The notes: generated by a model not told the origin, from the sequence alone. DNA of 24,037 nucleotides from Clostridia bacterium (GCA_017938565.1 JAGBBI010000103.1:1-24037), one strand, 5' to 3'. Shown: positions 14,602-23,893, numbered from the stretch's first letter. Translations and numbers: made by a program.

Positions 14602-15699
14602 TTATTCATTATTTTTTTTTGAACTTTCTTTTACTATTTTCGCTTTTTGTTTATAGTCAGTTAAAGCTTTAATCTTCACATTTACCTTTTTCTCAATCTC
14701 AGTCCTTTTGGTCCTGTTTGATTCTTCATCAAGTTCAGTCAAAAGAGTTTCCACCTCACCGACAGTACTGAGGAATTCGCTTTCATTCATTATCATTTTT
14801 TCATTTTTTTGATTCTCGTCAGACAACTTGTTTGAAACTATCATCGTCGTCTCTATAACATTGTCATCAGTATTATCTTCTGCATCGCCAACTCCCAACA
14901 CTCCTGCCTTTAATGGAGAAAGCTGAGTTCTGCTTGCACCAATCTCCTCTGTTTGTATTTCGTTGCTCCTTTTCTTTCTTGCTTCGTCAATTAAAAATTG
15001 TTCGGTTTCATTTATATAGACAGACGCAATAAGCCTTGCCGTATTACCTTCTCCACCAAACACATCAACCAAATCAACCTTTTCGTCTAAGATGTCCACA
15101 AAATCATAAAACACCTCAACCGCCATCCTATATTGTTGATGACGAATAGATGTATAGACATAATAATTAATCATCAATGCAATATAAACAACAAATGGCA
15201 CCAACAACATATCAGCGATAAGCGTTGTCGTAATTGGAGCATTAGTTTTCATAACTGCCGAAGTCGAACCTATCATTGCAACTGAGCATAATCCTACCAT
15301 TACTGTAATAAGAACAATTACCGTTCTCATAAGCGAGCGATTTTGCTTTTGTAAACCACCTTGCATAGCAAAATCGATACATTCTTCACGTTTCAAATAA
15401 TCACTTGGTCTGCCTGTTTTTTTTATTTCATACCTTTTCCATTCAAACTTCATAGCTATTGGAAAATTTTTCCACATTGCAATAAACTTTGGGTAATTAT
15501 CGGCAGAAATATCATTTTGACGCAAGAAACGTATAATTTCCACGCAATTTTTACGCATACGAACTTGATTATTAAATAATAACGAAATTACGCTCCAACA
15601 AATCATTAAGAAAAGTGCAATTAAACCACAAAAAATCAATTTATTCAGCGTTAAATTGGTTACAGCCAGCTTAAAAGCCGTTCTAAGCAACTCAAACAT
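14602..15699 (-). CDS. Three-helix membrane protein with MotA/TolQ-like topology
   Basis: The 365-residue protein has one helix near the N-terminus (about 20-42), an 80-residue charged, presumably cytoplasmic segment, two further helices (about 124-148 and 158-183) and a long charged cytoplasmic tail (184-365) that becomes Glu/Lys/Asn-rich and coiled-coil-like near the end. This order resembles MotA/TolQ/ExbB proton-channel subunits, with Gly/Ser/Thr in helix 2 and its loop (MIGSTSAVMKTNAPITTT), but I see no clear family signature and no MotB/ExbD partner nearby. The ATG at 15699 is chosen because GGAG lies 7 bases upstream; a TTG at 15711 is also in frame. It leads a three-gene unit under a good promoter. 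Function unknown. Confidence 0.75.
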   Translation of the reverse strand: MFELLRTAFKLAVTNLTLNKLIFCGLIALFLMICWSVISLLFNNQVRMRKNCVEIIRFLRQNDISADNYPKFIAMWKNFPIAMKFEWKRYEIKKTGRPSDYLKREECIDFAMQGGLQKQNRSLMRTVIVLITVMVGLCSVAMIGSTSAVMKTNAPITTTLIADMLLVPFVVYIALMINYYVYTSIRHQQYRMAVEVFYDFVDILDEKVDLVDVFGGEGNTARLIASVYINETEQFLIDEARKKRSNEIQTEEIGASRTQLSPLKAGVLGVGDAEDNTDDNVIETTMIVSNKLSDENQKNEKMIMNESEFLSTVGEVETLLTELDEESNRTKRTEIEKKVNVKIKALTDYKQKAKIVKESSKKNNE

Positions 15700-15731
15700 A
15701 TATTTCTCCAATTACGTGTAAATTTATAAAA

Positions 15732-15760
15732 ATTATATCACGCGAAAATTTTTTTGTCGA
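15732..15760 (-). promoter_or_regulatory. Promoter of the membrane protein-DUF1858-lipoprotein unit
   Basis: The minus strand reads -35 TCGACA (15755-15760), 17 bases and an extended -10 TGATATAAT (hexamer 15732-15737). It lies between the end of addA and the ribosome site of the 15699 gene. Confidence 0.8.
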
Positions 15761-15799
15761 ATATATTTCGGCATTTTTGAAATTTTTAATAAATATTTA

Positions 15800-18700
15800 T
15801 TAGACTTCAATAAACTTGCCCAGTGTGAACGAGTACAAATATTTCTTTCGAACCTTTATACCTAAGCTTTCTTCCAAAACTTGTGAGTACATATTTAATT
15901 GAGTAGCATAATTTGATACATACCTGTCCTCATCTTTCCAGTTATTAGTTTTAAAGTCCACGACCACCGCACCATCACTTCCAACCGACACGAAATCAAC
16001 AACCCCCTGCAATAAAACACTATCACTATTATTTTTGTTTTTACTGCCCGCTATTTTTGTTAATGCGATAAATTCCTTTTCACGCATCACATTACCTTTC
16101 AACATTTCAACAAATGTTTTGTTTGAAAGAAGTTCCCAAATTTCCTTTGGATTTACCAAATTATAATCACTTATATCCAATTTGTCCATTTTTACCAAGT
16201 TTTGAATATTTAACACACACTCTTTCTCGTTTTTTATGTTGAAATCTATGTACTGCATAACCTTATGATAAGCAAGTCCCTTTTTTATTGCCTCTTCGTT
16301 TGTTAAACCACTGAACAACCTTGGCACATAAATCTCATCTTTTTCCTCTTTTAACAACTCACTCACACTCGTCTTTACTGGCATTTTACAAGATTCTTCA
16401 AATTTATATCGATATTCAATGACATTTTTCACTAATTTCATAAGTTCTTCATTCGGTTTACTAAATTTGTACGCAACATTTTCCAAACCAGAAGCGTCTT
16501 CATTTCTATCATAAGTCAAGTTGAAGTAATTTACCTTAAAATCAACAAAACTTGACATACCACCGATTTGCTTCGCTTGAATGACTGGATTAACCCAATC
16601 TAAGAATGATTTTGCCGTTGATGGTTCTACCACCTCATTATTCTTGCCAATGCAACCTACAATTATTAGGTTGTTTACCGCACGGGTCAATGCCACGTAA
16701 AAAAGTCTTAACTTTTCTTCTAAGTTCTGAGCAATATTTTCAATCTTTACTGCATTATAGCATATCGAACCCGTCTTAATCCTTGATGAACAATCGAAAA
16801 ACGGAATACCAACCCCAAGCGTTTTAGACGGAATAAAATCCGACATATCTTTTCGATTAATTAGTTTTTGTCCACATCCAACTACAATTACAACGGGATA
16901 TTCAAGCCCCTTACTTTTGTGTATTGTTGTAACAATTACCGAATTTTCATTCGCATCGTTTTCAAACGATATCTCATTTTCTTTGATATTTATTAAGAAC
17001 TCAGCAAGGGTTGTATTGTAACTTTTGCCATTAATAAACGAATTAAGTTTATCAATATCTGAAAGAGTTTTTGCCCCACCTTTCTTCTTTAAAATTTCAT
17101 TCCCAAAGTTTGTTTCTTCCAAAACCCTTTGAATTAAAATATTTACCGAAGTAAATTGACTAAGAAAATTAAAATGCGAAAGTGTTTGTATAAAACCCTC
17201 TACTTTTTTCTTTAACGGTTCGGCTATTTTATCATTTTCACAAGCCCCGTAAAAAGCTTCAAAGAAAAATCTTGTTTCTCTATTTGCTTGACGAATTATT
17301 GAAAGTTCATTGGTCGAAAAATCAAACATATTAGATTGCAAAACCGCCAACAATGGCACATCTTGATTTCTGTTGTCCACAAGTTCTAAGAATGATTTTA
17401 CTGCAAATATATCAGGATTATCAAAAATATTTTCCTTTATATCTGAGGTATAAGGAATACCCGCTTTATCCAACTCCTTTAAAACTGTTTGCAAATACTC
17501 ACCACGGCTTGCGGAAAGTATTGCTATGTCCTTATAATCAATCTTACGTTTTACCTTATCTTTGGAGCCAATAATATCCTTCGTTAATAATTCCTTAATA
17601 GAGTTTACGACAATCTGACCTTCGCACTCAGCTTTTTTCACACTTTCTTTTGAAAGCTCTTCTCCATTCAATACACTGTAAACTGGTAATTGTCCATCTA
17701 AAATGCAATCCTCATCTTCTTCATCACTGTCATTTTTATCGGACTTAACGATATTCACACTTACAACCGGATATTGGTTATTAAACACCTCATCGTTATC
17801 CCCACCTTTTACAAACATTGCGTCCTGAATATAATCAACACCGCCAAAAGATGGCGTCATCGCACGACTGAAAACTTCATTTGAGAAATCTAAAACATCT
17901 TTATTACTTCTAAAATTTGCGTTAAGTTTAATGGCCTTAGATTTTTTTGACAAACCTTTGTTGTAACTATTAAATTTATCGACAAAGATTTGCGGTTCAG
18001 ATGCACGAAACCTGTAAATACTTTGCTTTACATCTCCAACCATAAATAGGTTATCCCCTCTTGACACACCTTGAATTATGGCTTCTTGTATAGCATTTGT
18101 ATCTTGATATTCATCGACGAATACGTATTTATACTTTTCTTGTATCGACTTCCTTATTGTTTCATCTTTTAACAACTTAATAGTGTATTGTTCTAAATCC
18201 GAAAAATCTAACGAAACCTTTTCTTTCTTTAAATCCGAGTAAATTTTTTCAAACTCTTTTGTGTAGTTATACAGTGCAACAATATGTTCTTTTGTCGTTG
18301 CAATTTTAGTTTTAATTGCATCTTCGCTGTGAAGTGCATAATTATCAAACGCCTCTTTTATCAGTTTTTTTGTTGCTTCTTTTAGATGGTCTACTTCAGG
18401 CTTTAAATAAGCATAATCATCTTTAAGAGTTGGCATTCGTGGAATAGTCTCAAAACTTTCAGCGCCTTTTCGATTTTCAAGGAAGGTCCTGCCCTCCTTA
18501 ATCTTTAAAAGATTTATATACAATGCATTTATATAGCCCACTAACTTTTCATTATCTCTTACCACACCATCCGCAAGCAATTCTTCTGCGCTTTTGCGTA
18601 AACGTATGAACTTATCGATAAAATAATGATTTATGAAGTTTGCACATACGTTTTTGTCTAAATCTAAATCATATGACTTTGTAATCATATCTGAAAACCA

Positions 18701-19282
18701 ATTTTCTGAATCAACCAAGGTTAACAAAAATTCATAAAACTTGTTTATTGTATCTTTGAAATTATCTTCTTTACGATTAATAGCAAACATATCGAACAAC
18801 TGAAAAAAGGTTGCATCTCCACGCAAAAATGCATTATCTACAAGCTTCCCATAGGCTTTTTCTTTAAGGGTATTGCTTTCAATTTCATCAATCAACGTAA
18901 AAGCCGGATCAATACCGATTACATAAAAGTAACTTTTTAAAAGTTTAGAACAAAAACTGTGCAAAGTACTTATACTTGCATTTTGGACATCAAGCAATTG
19001 CTCTTTTATATAGTCATCTTTATTCTCAATTTTTTCAAGACCTTGCACAAGCCTTGCTTTCATTTCCCCAGCTGCAGCTTTTGTGAAAGTTACGACTAGT
19101 AATTCATTGACATTTGCTTCGTGATTTTCAATCATTGTTTTTATTCTTTCAATCATTACAAACGTCTTTCCGCTTCCTGCAGATGCCGAAACTAACAGAT
19201 TAACCCCTCTTTCATTGATGCACTTTTGTTGTTCAATAGTCAAGGAGGACTTTTTATCTTCTTTTTTCTTAGTCTTCACCAT
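15800..19282 (-). CDS. addA: ATP-dependent helicase/nuclease subunit A (AddA)
   Basis: AddA is the UvrD-type motor and one of two nucleases of the AddAB complex, which unwinds and trims double-strand ends to load RecA. The 1160-residue length is typical. Helicase motifs are all present: Walker A ASAGSGKT (33-40), VVTFTKAAAGEMKARL (63-78), VDEYQDT (389-395), GDVKQSIYRFR (416-426), LNANFRSN (453-460), TTIHKSKGLEYPVV and LRLFYVALTRA. The C-terminal RecB-family nuclease domain keeps YHKVMQYID, Asp1096 in GVVDF, Asp1109-x-Lys1111 and Gln1128. The start overlaps the end of addB by 14 bases; an AGGAGG site lies 12 bases upstream inside addB, so translation is probably coupled. Confidence 0.97.
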   Translation of the reverse strand: MVKTKKKEDKKSSLTIEQQKCINERGVNLLVSASAGSGKTFVMIERIKTMIENHEANVNELLVVTFTKAAAGEMKARLVQGLEKIENKDDYIKEQLLDVQNASISTLHSFCSKLLKSYFYVIGIDPAFTLIDEIESNTLKEKAYGKLVDNAFLRGDATFFQLFDMFAINRKEDNFKDTINKFYEFLLTLVDSENWFSDMITKSYDLDLDKNVCANFINHYFIDKFIRLRKSAEELLADGVVRDNEKLVGYINALYINLLKIKEGRTFLENRKGAESFETIPRMPTLKDDYAYLKPEVDHLKEATKKLIKEAFDNYALHSEDAIKTKIATTKEHIVALYNYTKEFEKIYSDLKKEKVSLDFSDLEQYTIKLLKDETIRKSIQEKYKYVFVDEYQDTNAIQEAIIQGVSRGDNLFMVGDVKQSIYRFRASEPQIFVDKFNSYNKGLSKKSKAIKLNANFRSNKDVLDFSNEVFSRAMTPSFGGVDYIQDAMFVKGGDNDEVFNNQYPVVSVNIVKSDKNDSDEEDEDCILDGQLPVYSVLNGEELSKESVKKAECEGQIVVNSIKELLTKDIIGSKDKVKRKIDYKDIAILSASRGEYLQTVLKELDKAGIPYTSDIKENIFDNPDIFAVKSFLELVDNRNQDVPLLAVLQSNMFDFSTNELSIIRQANRETRFFFEAFYGACENDKIAEPLKKKVEGFIQTLSHFNFLSQFTSVNILIQRVLEETNFGNEILKKKGGAKTLSDIDKLNSFINGKSYNTTLAEFLINIKENEISFENDANENSVIVTTIHKSKGLEYPVVIVVGCGQKLINRKDMSDFIPSKTLGVGIPFFDCSSRIKTGSICYNAVKIENIAQNLEEKLRLFYVALTRAVNNLIIVGCIGKNNEVVEPSTAKSFLDWVNPVIQAKQIGGMSSFVDFKVNYFNLTYDRNEDASGLENVAYKFSKPNEELMKLVKNVIEYRYKFEESCKMPVKTSVSELLKEEKDEIYVPRLFSGLTNEEAIKKGLAYHKVMQYIDFNIKNEKECVLNIQNLVKMDKLDISDYNLVNPKEIWELLSNKTFVEMLKGNVMREKEFIALTKIAGSKNKNNSDSVLLQGVVDFVSVGSDGAVVVDFKTNNWKDEDRYVSNYATQLNMYSQVLEESLGIKVRKKYLYSFTLGKFIEV

Positions 19283-22200
19283 TATTTAATTTATCCTCCT
19301 TTGTTATCGCAAAATCTTCAAATGAAACTTGTTTCGTCTTCCTTGCTTTTTTAGCTGACGAATACATTAATCCGCAAATGTTTTTATATGCACAATACTC
19401 ACATACTGGTTTTTCACCACTTTGAATTGGCGACATTTCAATGTTCCCCGAAAGAATCTCTTTTATTGCGCCACGGGACAACTCCATAGTGTAGTTCATT
19501 ACGCCATCTAAAATATCTGTGGATAATATATGGTTTTGCTTCTTTATAACCAAATTATCGCTTTCAAGATTTTGTTTATCTTCCTTTAATGAAACGCCTA
19601 TTATGTTGCTTACTGTATTCTCCTTGTTCAAACCTATATCCATATTTCTTGCCACACTAATGTCATCAACAAAATATCCTTGCATTTTGTAGGTATATAA
19701 AAAAGTTCCATAATCTTCATCAACAAACACATTTTTAATAGGAAGATAAAAGGCCCCTGATGGTGTTTTTTTGGTGTCTTTTAAAGCGTTAAGATACATA
19801 AACAATTGAATCTTATTACCATAGTAGACATTTTTTGCTTGCAAATCTATTTTACCCGTTTTATAGTCTACAACTCTAAAATTATCACCAAATGTGTCAA
19901 CACGGTCAATTTTACCCTCAAGTTTAATGCCTCCGCCAAGCTCCAAACCTTTAACTTTACCTTTTTCACCAAAAACAAGTTCTTCTGCGATAGGTTTATA
20001 ATTAGAAAGTTCATATTGAAAAGTCAAAGCGTCAATCAATCTTTTTGCTTCACCCTTTAATGGCAACACAATATGTCTATTCGATGCCGTTTTAATTTTT
20101 TCTTCATCAAACACTCTGTCAATCAAATTATTTAAAATTGTCTCACGCTTATGAACATCTTTAATTTTTCGATATTTTTCAATGCCCTTCACATAAAGTT
20201 CGGCAATTCTATGCAATACATTACCAAAATCAATAGATTTTAATCTACTTTCCTCTCGTTCTTTAATTCCAAGTCCATAATTTGCAAAAAATTTATATGG
20301 ACAACTAAAATAACATTCGAGTTGAGATATACTAGTTGTTTTATTTGGGAAAAACAAAGTCTTTGGGCTAGCAAGCTTATTATTTTTAGACTTTGGCAAT
20401 AAAAATTTTTCATTGTTCAAATTCTTTCTAAAATACCAATAAAGTGCTGAAATCATCTCATTATTGTCAGACATAGCACCACCATAAGCTTGACTTAAAA
20501 GTTTACGCATTCCAACTTCTTTGGTACTAAACTCATAGGCGTAATTTAAACTTCTGTCATCTTCGTTAAATAACCCTCTTTTTCGTCTATAACTGTTCAT
20601 CGGAATGATATCAAGAGGTGTTGTGATATCTATTTTGTAGAAAATCTTAGCGATATCCAAAAGTGCAAGACTTGGTTTCTGCTCTGAACTGTCCTTGTCA
20701 TATTTTGGATAAATCACATACAATTTCTCTTTAAACGACTGCAAAAGACTTATAAATTTAAAACGCTCTCTGCGGTTAATGGTTCTTATTGTTGGTTCAA
20801 TCTTTTTCCCAACAGTATCGGTCAATGCTTGAATTTCCTTATCAACAATAATTCCACAATCTTCAACTGATTTTGGTATTGCACCCTCACTTGCCCCTAT
20901 TACAAACAAATACTTTGATCCTAAAAACTTACTTGATGATGCGTCTCCAATAAACACACTATCCACAAAAACTGGTATTAGCGATACCGTTTCGCTGGTC
21001 AAGCCTGCTTGTAAGATAGAATAATATTCATCAAAGTCAATTAGCGAATCGCCCATAATCCGTTCAATTTCACTTACAATATTCATAAACTTTTGTTTTA
21101 CTTGACGAGTAAAATCAACCATCAACTTCTCTTTGTTTTCTATCAGTTCATCTATGAATTGTTCAGTCAACTCATCTAATTTGAAAATTTCGAAAATTTC
21201 ATTTATTGCAAAAGTAAAAGACTTTGAAGTTCTAGCTTTTTCAAGCAACTCAAAGACCAATTCAAGTTTAGACATAATGTCTGCTCTTGCACTTTCTGCC
21301 AATACATAGCTTTCGATTACTTCATTATTGCGATTAAGCCTTCCGTATTCAAACGGCTTCTTAAACTTCTCATAATTGACGCCATATTTCACAATATAAT
21401 TTTCAAGTTCATTTTGCTTTATTTTATCTACTCCGCTAAAATAATTTTTTACTACTTTCAGCAATTCATCACTTGAAATATGTCGTTTATAGCAAACCAA
21501 AACCGCATTTATAAACATTATTAACGGGTGAGAATTCAAACATTCAGATTTATCAACAAAGTACGGTAAATGATAATCCTTAAACACCGATTTAACCGCA
21601 TCTCCGTAAACATCCAAATCAGAACACGCCACAGCAAAGTCATTGTATCTAAGCCCTTTTTTAATAACGTTACGACGTATAATTTCTGCAACAAACTGAA
21701 CTTCTTCAAGCGGACTTTTACACTCAATCAACACGACTTCGTTTCCAATCTGCATTTTTTGATATGGATATGCAAATAAATTGTTCCTTATATGCGAAGT
21801 AACAGACTTCTCTTTTGACACAATTTCAACAATAGTTGGTATTATATTTAATTCTTCCGATGCGTTCTTTACACTTTCAAGCATTTCCGGTTCTATTATA
21901 TAACTATTGCTTTTACCGGTGTTATTCAAGCAACCAAAAGTACACTTTTTTGAACATCGAATAACAGATTTAAGCACTTCCATACCAGAAGCTGAAATAT
22001 TATCAAACCCAAATACATAGCACTCACTGTTTTTAATCATCTCACTTTCTTCAACCATTCTTGAAAGCAAAATAAACCTATCGCAAGCATCAATCATTCC
22101 ATTTCTTTTTATATATTCTTCGTATTTTGTGTACAACAAAAGTATGTCTTGCATCTTTATACGCAACGATTCATTAACCTTTGTTATTTTCAATTTAAAA

Positions 22201-22592
22201 TCTTCAGGACGAACATTACTGTTTTTAAGATTTGATATCGTATCATAAATTCGCTCTGCAAAACCAATAGTCTTGGCTGTTTTGTTAAAACACACAAGAC
22301 TATCCATATTTTCCATAATAAGTTTCTTAACTATCATAATGCCAGATTCTTTTGGAAGATAGTTATCGCTTGATTTTAACATCTTCCTTAGCATTCTTGA
22401 CAAAGTCAAAACCTGAACATTTATCAGCGCCTTTCTTTTGTGTTTAAGCAAAATCTCTCGTTCCATAGTAAGCGAAAGTTTTTCAGGTACAAGCAAAATA
22501 AAGTTGCGTGAGTTGTCAATAGACTCTTCCGCAACTTCTTCTAATATTTTATCAAAAATATTTCTATTATTATCGGCTGTATAGATTCTCAT
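19269..22592 (-). CDS. addB: ATP-dependent helicase/nuclease subunit B (AddB/RexB)
   Basis: AddB is the inactive-helicase, active-nuclease partner of AddA in double-strand break resection. The 1107-residue protein has the family layout: an N-terminal helicase-like fold, a VFVDSVFIGDASSSKFLGSKYLFVIGASEG-like middle (about 541-570) and a C-terminal nuclease with Asp896, Asp909-x-Lys911 (VVDYKTGK) and Gln929. The four iron-sulphur cysteines are present: Cys764 (SCPYKF) and Cys1064, Cys1067, Cys1073 (CEYCAYKNIC). The N-terminus (MRIYTADNNRNIFDKI) has no Walker A, as in RexB-type members rather than Bacillus AddB. No ribosome site precedes ATG 22592; a promoter -10 lies 6 bases upstream, suggesting a leaderless transcript. 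addA follows with a 14-base overlap. Confidence 0.95.
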   Translation of the reverse strand: MRIYTADNNRNIFDKILEEVAEESIDNSRNFILLVPEKLSLTMEREILLKHKRKALINVQVLTLSRMLRKMLKSSDNYLPKESGIMIVKKLIMENMDSLVCFNKTAKTIGFAERIYDTISNLKNSNVRPEDFKLKITKVNESLRIKMQDILLLYTKYEEYIKRNGMIDACDRFILLSRMVEESEMIKNSECYVFGFDNISASGMEVLKSVIRCSKKCTFGCLNNTGKSNSYIIEPEMLESVKNASEELNIIPTIVEIVSKEKSVTSHIRNNLFAYPYQKMQIGNEVVLIECKSPLEEVQFVAEIIRRNVIKKGLRYNDFAVACSDLDVYGDAVKSVFKDYHLPYFVDKSECLNSHPLIMFINAVLVCYKRHISSDELLKVVKNYFSGVDKIKQNELENYIVKYGVNYEKFKKPFEYGRLNRNNEVIESYVLAESARADIMSKLELVFELLEKARTSKSFTFAINEIFEIFKLDELTEQFIDELIENKEKLMVDFTRQVKQKFMNIVSEIERIMGDSLIDFDEYYSILQAGLTSETVSLIPVFVDSVFIGDASSSKFLGSKYLFVIGASEGAIPKSVEDCGIIVDKEIQALTDTVGKKIEPTIRTINRRERFKFISLLQSFKEKLYVIYPKYDKDSSEQKPSLALLDIAKIFYKIDITTPLDIIPMNSYRRKRGLFNEDDRSLNYAYEFSTKEVGMRKLLSQAYGGAMSDNNEMISALYWYFRKNLNNEKFLLPKSKNNKLASPKTLFFPNKTTSISQLECYFSCPYKFFANYGLGIKEREESRLKSIDFGNVLHRIAELYVKGIEKYRKIKDVHKRETILNNLIDRVFDEEKIKTASNRHIVLPLKGEAKRLIDALTFQYELSNYKPIAEELVFGEKGKVKGLELGGGIKLEGKIDRVDTFGDNFRVVDYKTGKIDLQAKNVYYGNKIQLFMYLNALKDTKKTPSGAFYLPIKNVFVDEDYGTFLYTYKMQGYFVDDISVARNMDIGLNKENTVSNIIGVSLKEDKQNLESDNLVIKKQNHILSTDILDGVMNYTMELSRGAIKEILSGNIEMSPIQSGEKPVCEYCAYKNICGLMYSSAKKARKTKQVSFEDFAITKEDKLNNGED

Positions 22593-22598
22593 AATTTA

Positions 22599-22627
22599 AT
22601 GTTACCACAGTATACTGTTTTTTTCAA
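22599..22627 (-). promoter_or_regulatory. addBA promoter with internal palindrome, probably leaderless
   Basis: The minus strand reads -35 TTGAAA (22622-22627), 17 bases, -10 TAACAT (22599-22604), then only 6 bases before the addB ATG. A perfect 12-bp palindrome, ACAGTATACTGT (22607-22618), fills the spacer between the hexamers, where a bound regulator would block RNA polymerase. Confidence 0.6.
22607..22618. repeat. 12-bp perfect palindrome in the addB promoter spacer
   Basis: ACAGTATACTGT is self-complementary over all 12 bases and sits between the -35 and -10 hexamers. It is not the Gram-positive LexA box (GAAC-N4-GTTC). It may be an operator for an unknown regulator. Confidence 0.45.
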
Positions 22628-22643
22628 CTAAAATTGTTATGGC

Positions 22644-23738
22644 TTAACTTATATATTTAAAAACGATGTTTTTCATACTCTCAAAATTATCAAGCATATT
22701 TTCACAAAGTTTAAACTGAACTCTTGCACGTACTAAGTTAAACTTTTTGTCTTCCGAAACAATCCTAAAAAAGACATCCCCATTTAAAAAGTCTGCAAAA
22801 AACCTACAACCAAGTTCAAAAGCTATCGAAATTGGAGCAATCGCCAACAATTCCTTTTCACGTTTCGAGAGTTTTATTTGATATCCATCAAAGAACCCTT
22901 TTGTAAAAGCCTCAAACTTTACCAAATCAAATGATACCTTTGAAATATCATATTCTTCTTCACTTGCACTATTACACGCAAACCTTACCCCATCAGCAAA
23001 ATCATTTAGTATTGTGCCAGGCATAGCAGTATCAAGGTCAACCACACAAAGCACTTTGTTAACCGCATTCAATAAAACATTATTAAGCTTTGTATCATTA
23101 TGCACAACTTGTTTTGCAAGTTCTCCGCCAAATAGTTCATCAGATAGTTTAAAAATTTCTATTCCTGTTATATCGTTACAACTTTCAACAAGTCGCTTAG
23201 TCCATTCAATTTCATCGATTGCTTCAACTACCCTATTTTGAGAATCTTCAACTATTGACTTCATCAACAATTCATACTTTTGCCTTGTATTATGAAAATT
23301 ATCATCGCTAACTTGAACATTTTTCACATCCAAATCAACCAAAAGATTGTCAAAACGACCAAAGCCCCTTGCTATTTCTTCAATTAACTCTAAATCATCG
23401 GTTTCATCCACACTGACCGAACCACTAAAGAATGGATAAAGACGCCAAACAAAGCCCTCTTTGTCTTTGTACGATACTTCACCATCCGACGTTTTTATAA
23501 GAGAAAGCGAAACTTCACCCTTTGCCTTTATATGCTCTGAAATCACATCAATATTATGCAGGCACGCATCGATATTTGGTAACGCATTTCCATTTAACTT
23601 TTGTAAAAGATATTCTCTCCCATCTTCACAAATAACCTTGTATGTATAATTAATATTTCCTTTCCCAAGCGGACTAATGCTTTTAACACCCTTACCAACA
23701 AACTTGTTAAAAACTTTCATCAATAGACTATTTTCCAT
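22644..23738 (-). CDS. Sugar kinase of the aminoglycoside phosphotransferase fold, NahK-like
   Basis: The 364-residue protein has the APH/choline-kinase fold: an N-lobe with GKGNINYTYKV (25-35), the Brenner motif VVHNDTKLNNVLLN (211-224; catalytic Asp215, Asn220) and the metal-binding VVDLDTAMPGTILNDFADGVRF (232-253; Asp234 and Asp236). The DTKLNN and DLDTxMPG forms are those of N-acetylhexosamine 1-kinases (NahK), which phosphorylate GlcNAc/GalNAc for salvage of host or mucin sugars; other small-molecule substrates are possible. Length fits the family. AAGGAAA lies 6-7 bases before the start. The gene has its own promoter (23773-23800) and diverges from the P-loop gene to its right; its stop is 51 bases before addB. 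Confidence 0.82.
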   Translation of the reverse strand: MENSLLMKVFNKFVGKGVKSISPLGKGNINYTYKVICEDGREYLLQKLNGNALPNIDACLHNIDVISEHIKAKGEVSLSLIKTSDGEVSYKDKEGFVWRLYPFFSGSVSVDETDDLELIEEIARGFGRFDNLLVDLDVKNVQVSDDNFHNTRQKYELLMKSIVEDSQNRVVEAIDEIEWTKRLVESCNDITGIEIFKLSDELFGGELAKQVVHNDTKLNNVLLNAVNKVLCVVDLDTAMPGTILNDFADGVRFACNSASEEEYDISKVSFDLVKFEAFTKGFFDGYQIKLSKREKELLAIAPISIAFELGCRFFADFLNGDVFFRIVSEDKKFNLVRARVQFKLCENMLDNFESMKNIVFKYIS

Positions 23739-23772
23739 AACATTTCCTTAAAAACAACTTTTTATTGAATAT

Positions 23773-23800
23773 ATTTTAGCATTTCTTAAGCTAAATGCAA
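23773..23800 (-). promoter_or_regulatory. Promoter of the NahK-like kinase gene
   Basis: The minus strand reads -35 TTGCAT (23795-23800), 16 bases and an extended -10 TGCTAAAAT (hexamer 23773-23778). A 6-bp dyad, TTTAGC/GCTAAA (23775-23780 with 23790-23795), overlaps both hexamers and could be an operator. Confidence 0.6.
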
Positions 23801-23832
23801 AGCAAATCTCTTAATTTTGCATATTTATTAAT

Positions 23833-23862
23833 TTGACGGGTAATTAAAGAGTGTGATAAAAT
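23833..23862 (+). promoter_or_regulatory. Promoter of the plus-strand P-loop gene
   Basis: The plus strand reads -35 TTGACG (23833-23838), 18 bases and an extended -10 TGATAAAAT (hexamer 23857-23862). It diverges from the kinase promoter about 35 bases away. Confidence 0.6.
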
Positions 23863-23872
23863 TGAGGTGATA

Positions 23873-23893
23873 ATGTGTATAAAGGGTTTTTAA
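23873..23893 (+). CDS. Possible six-codon leader ORF (MCIKGF)
   Basis: ATG at 23873 is preceded by GAGGTGA and runs six codons to TAA (23891-23893), ending 4 bases before the next ATG at 23898. Its ribosome site looks better placed than that of the main gene. Length alone gives no evidence of coding, so it may be chance. Confidence 0.2.
   Translation: MCIKGF

Noticed and set aside
15770..15799. AATAAATATTTATT palindrome after addA as a terminator
   Set aside because: It is pure A/T with no stable GC stem and no loop, so it would not form an intrinsic terminator.
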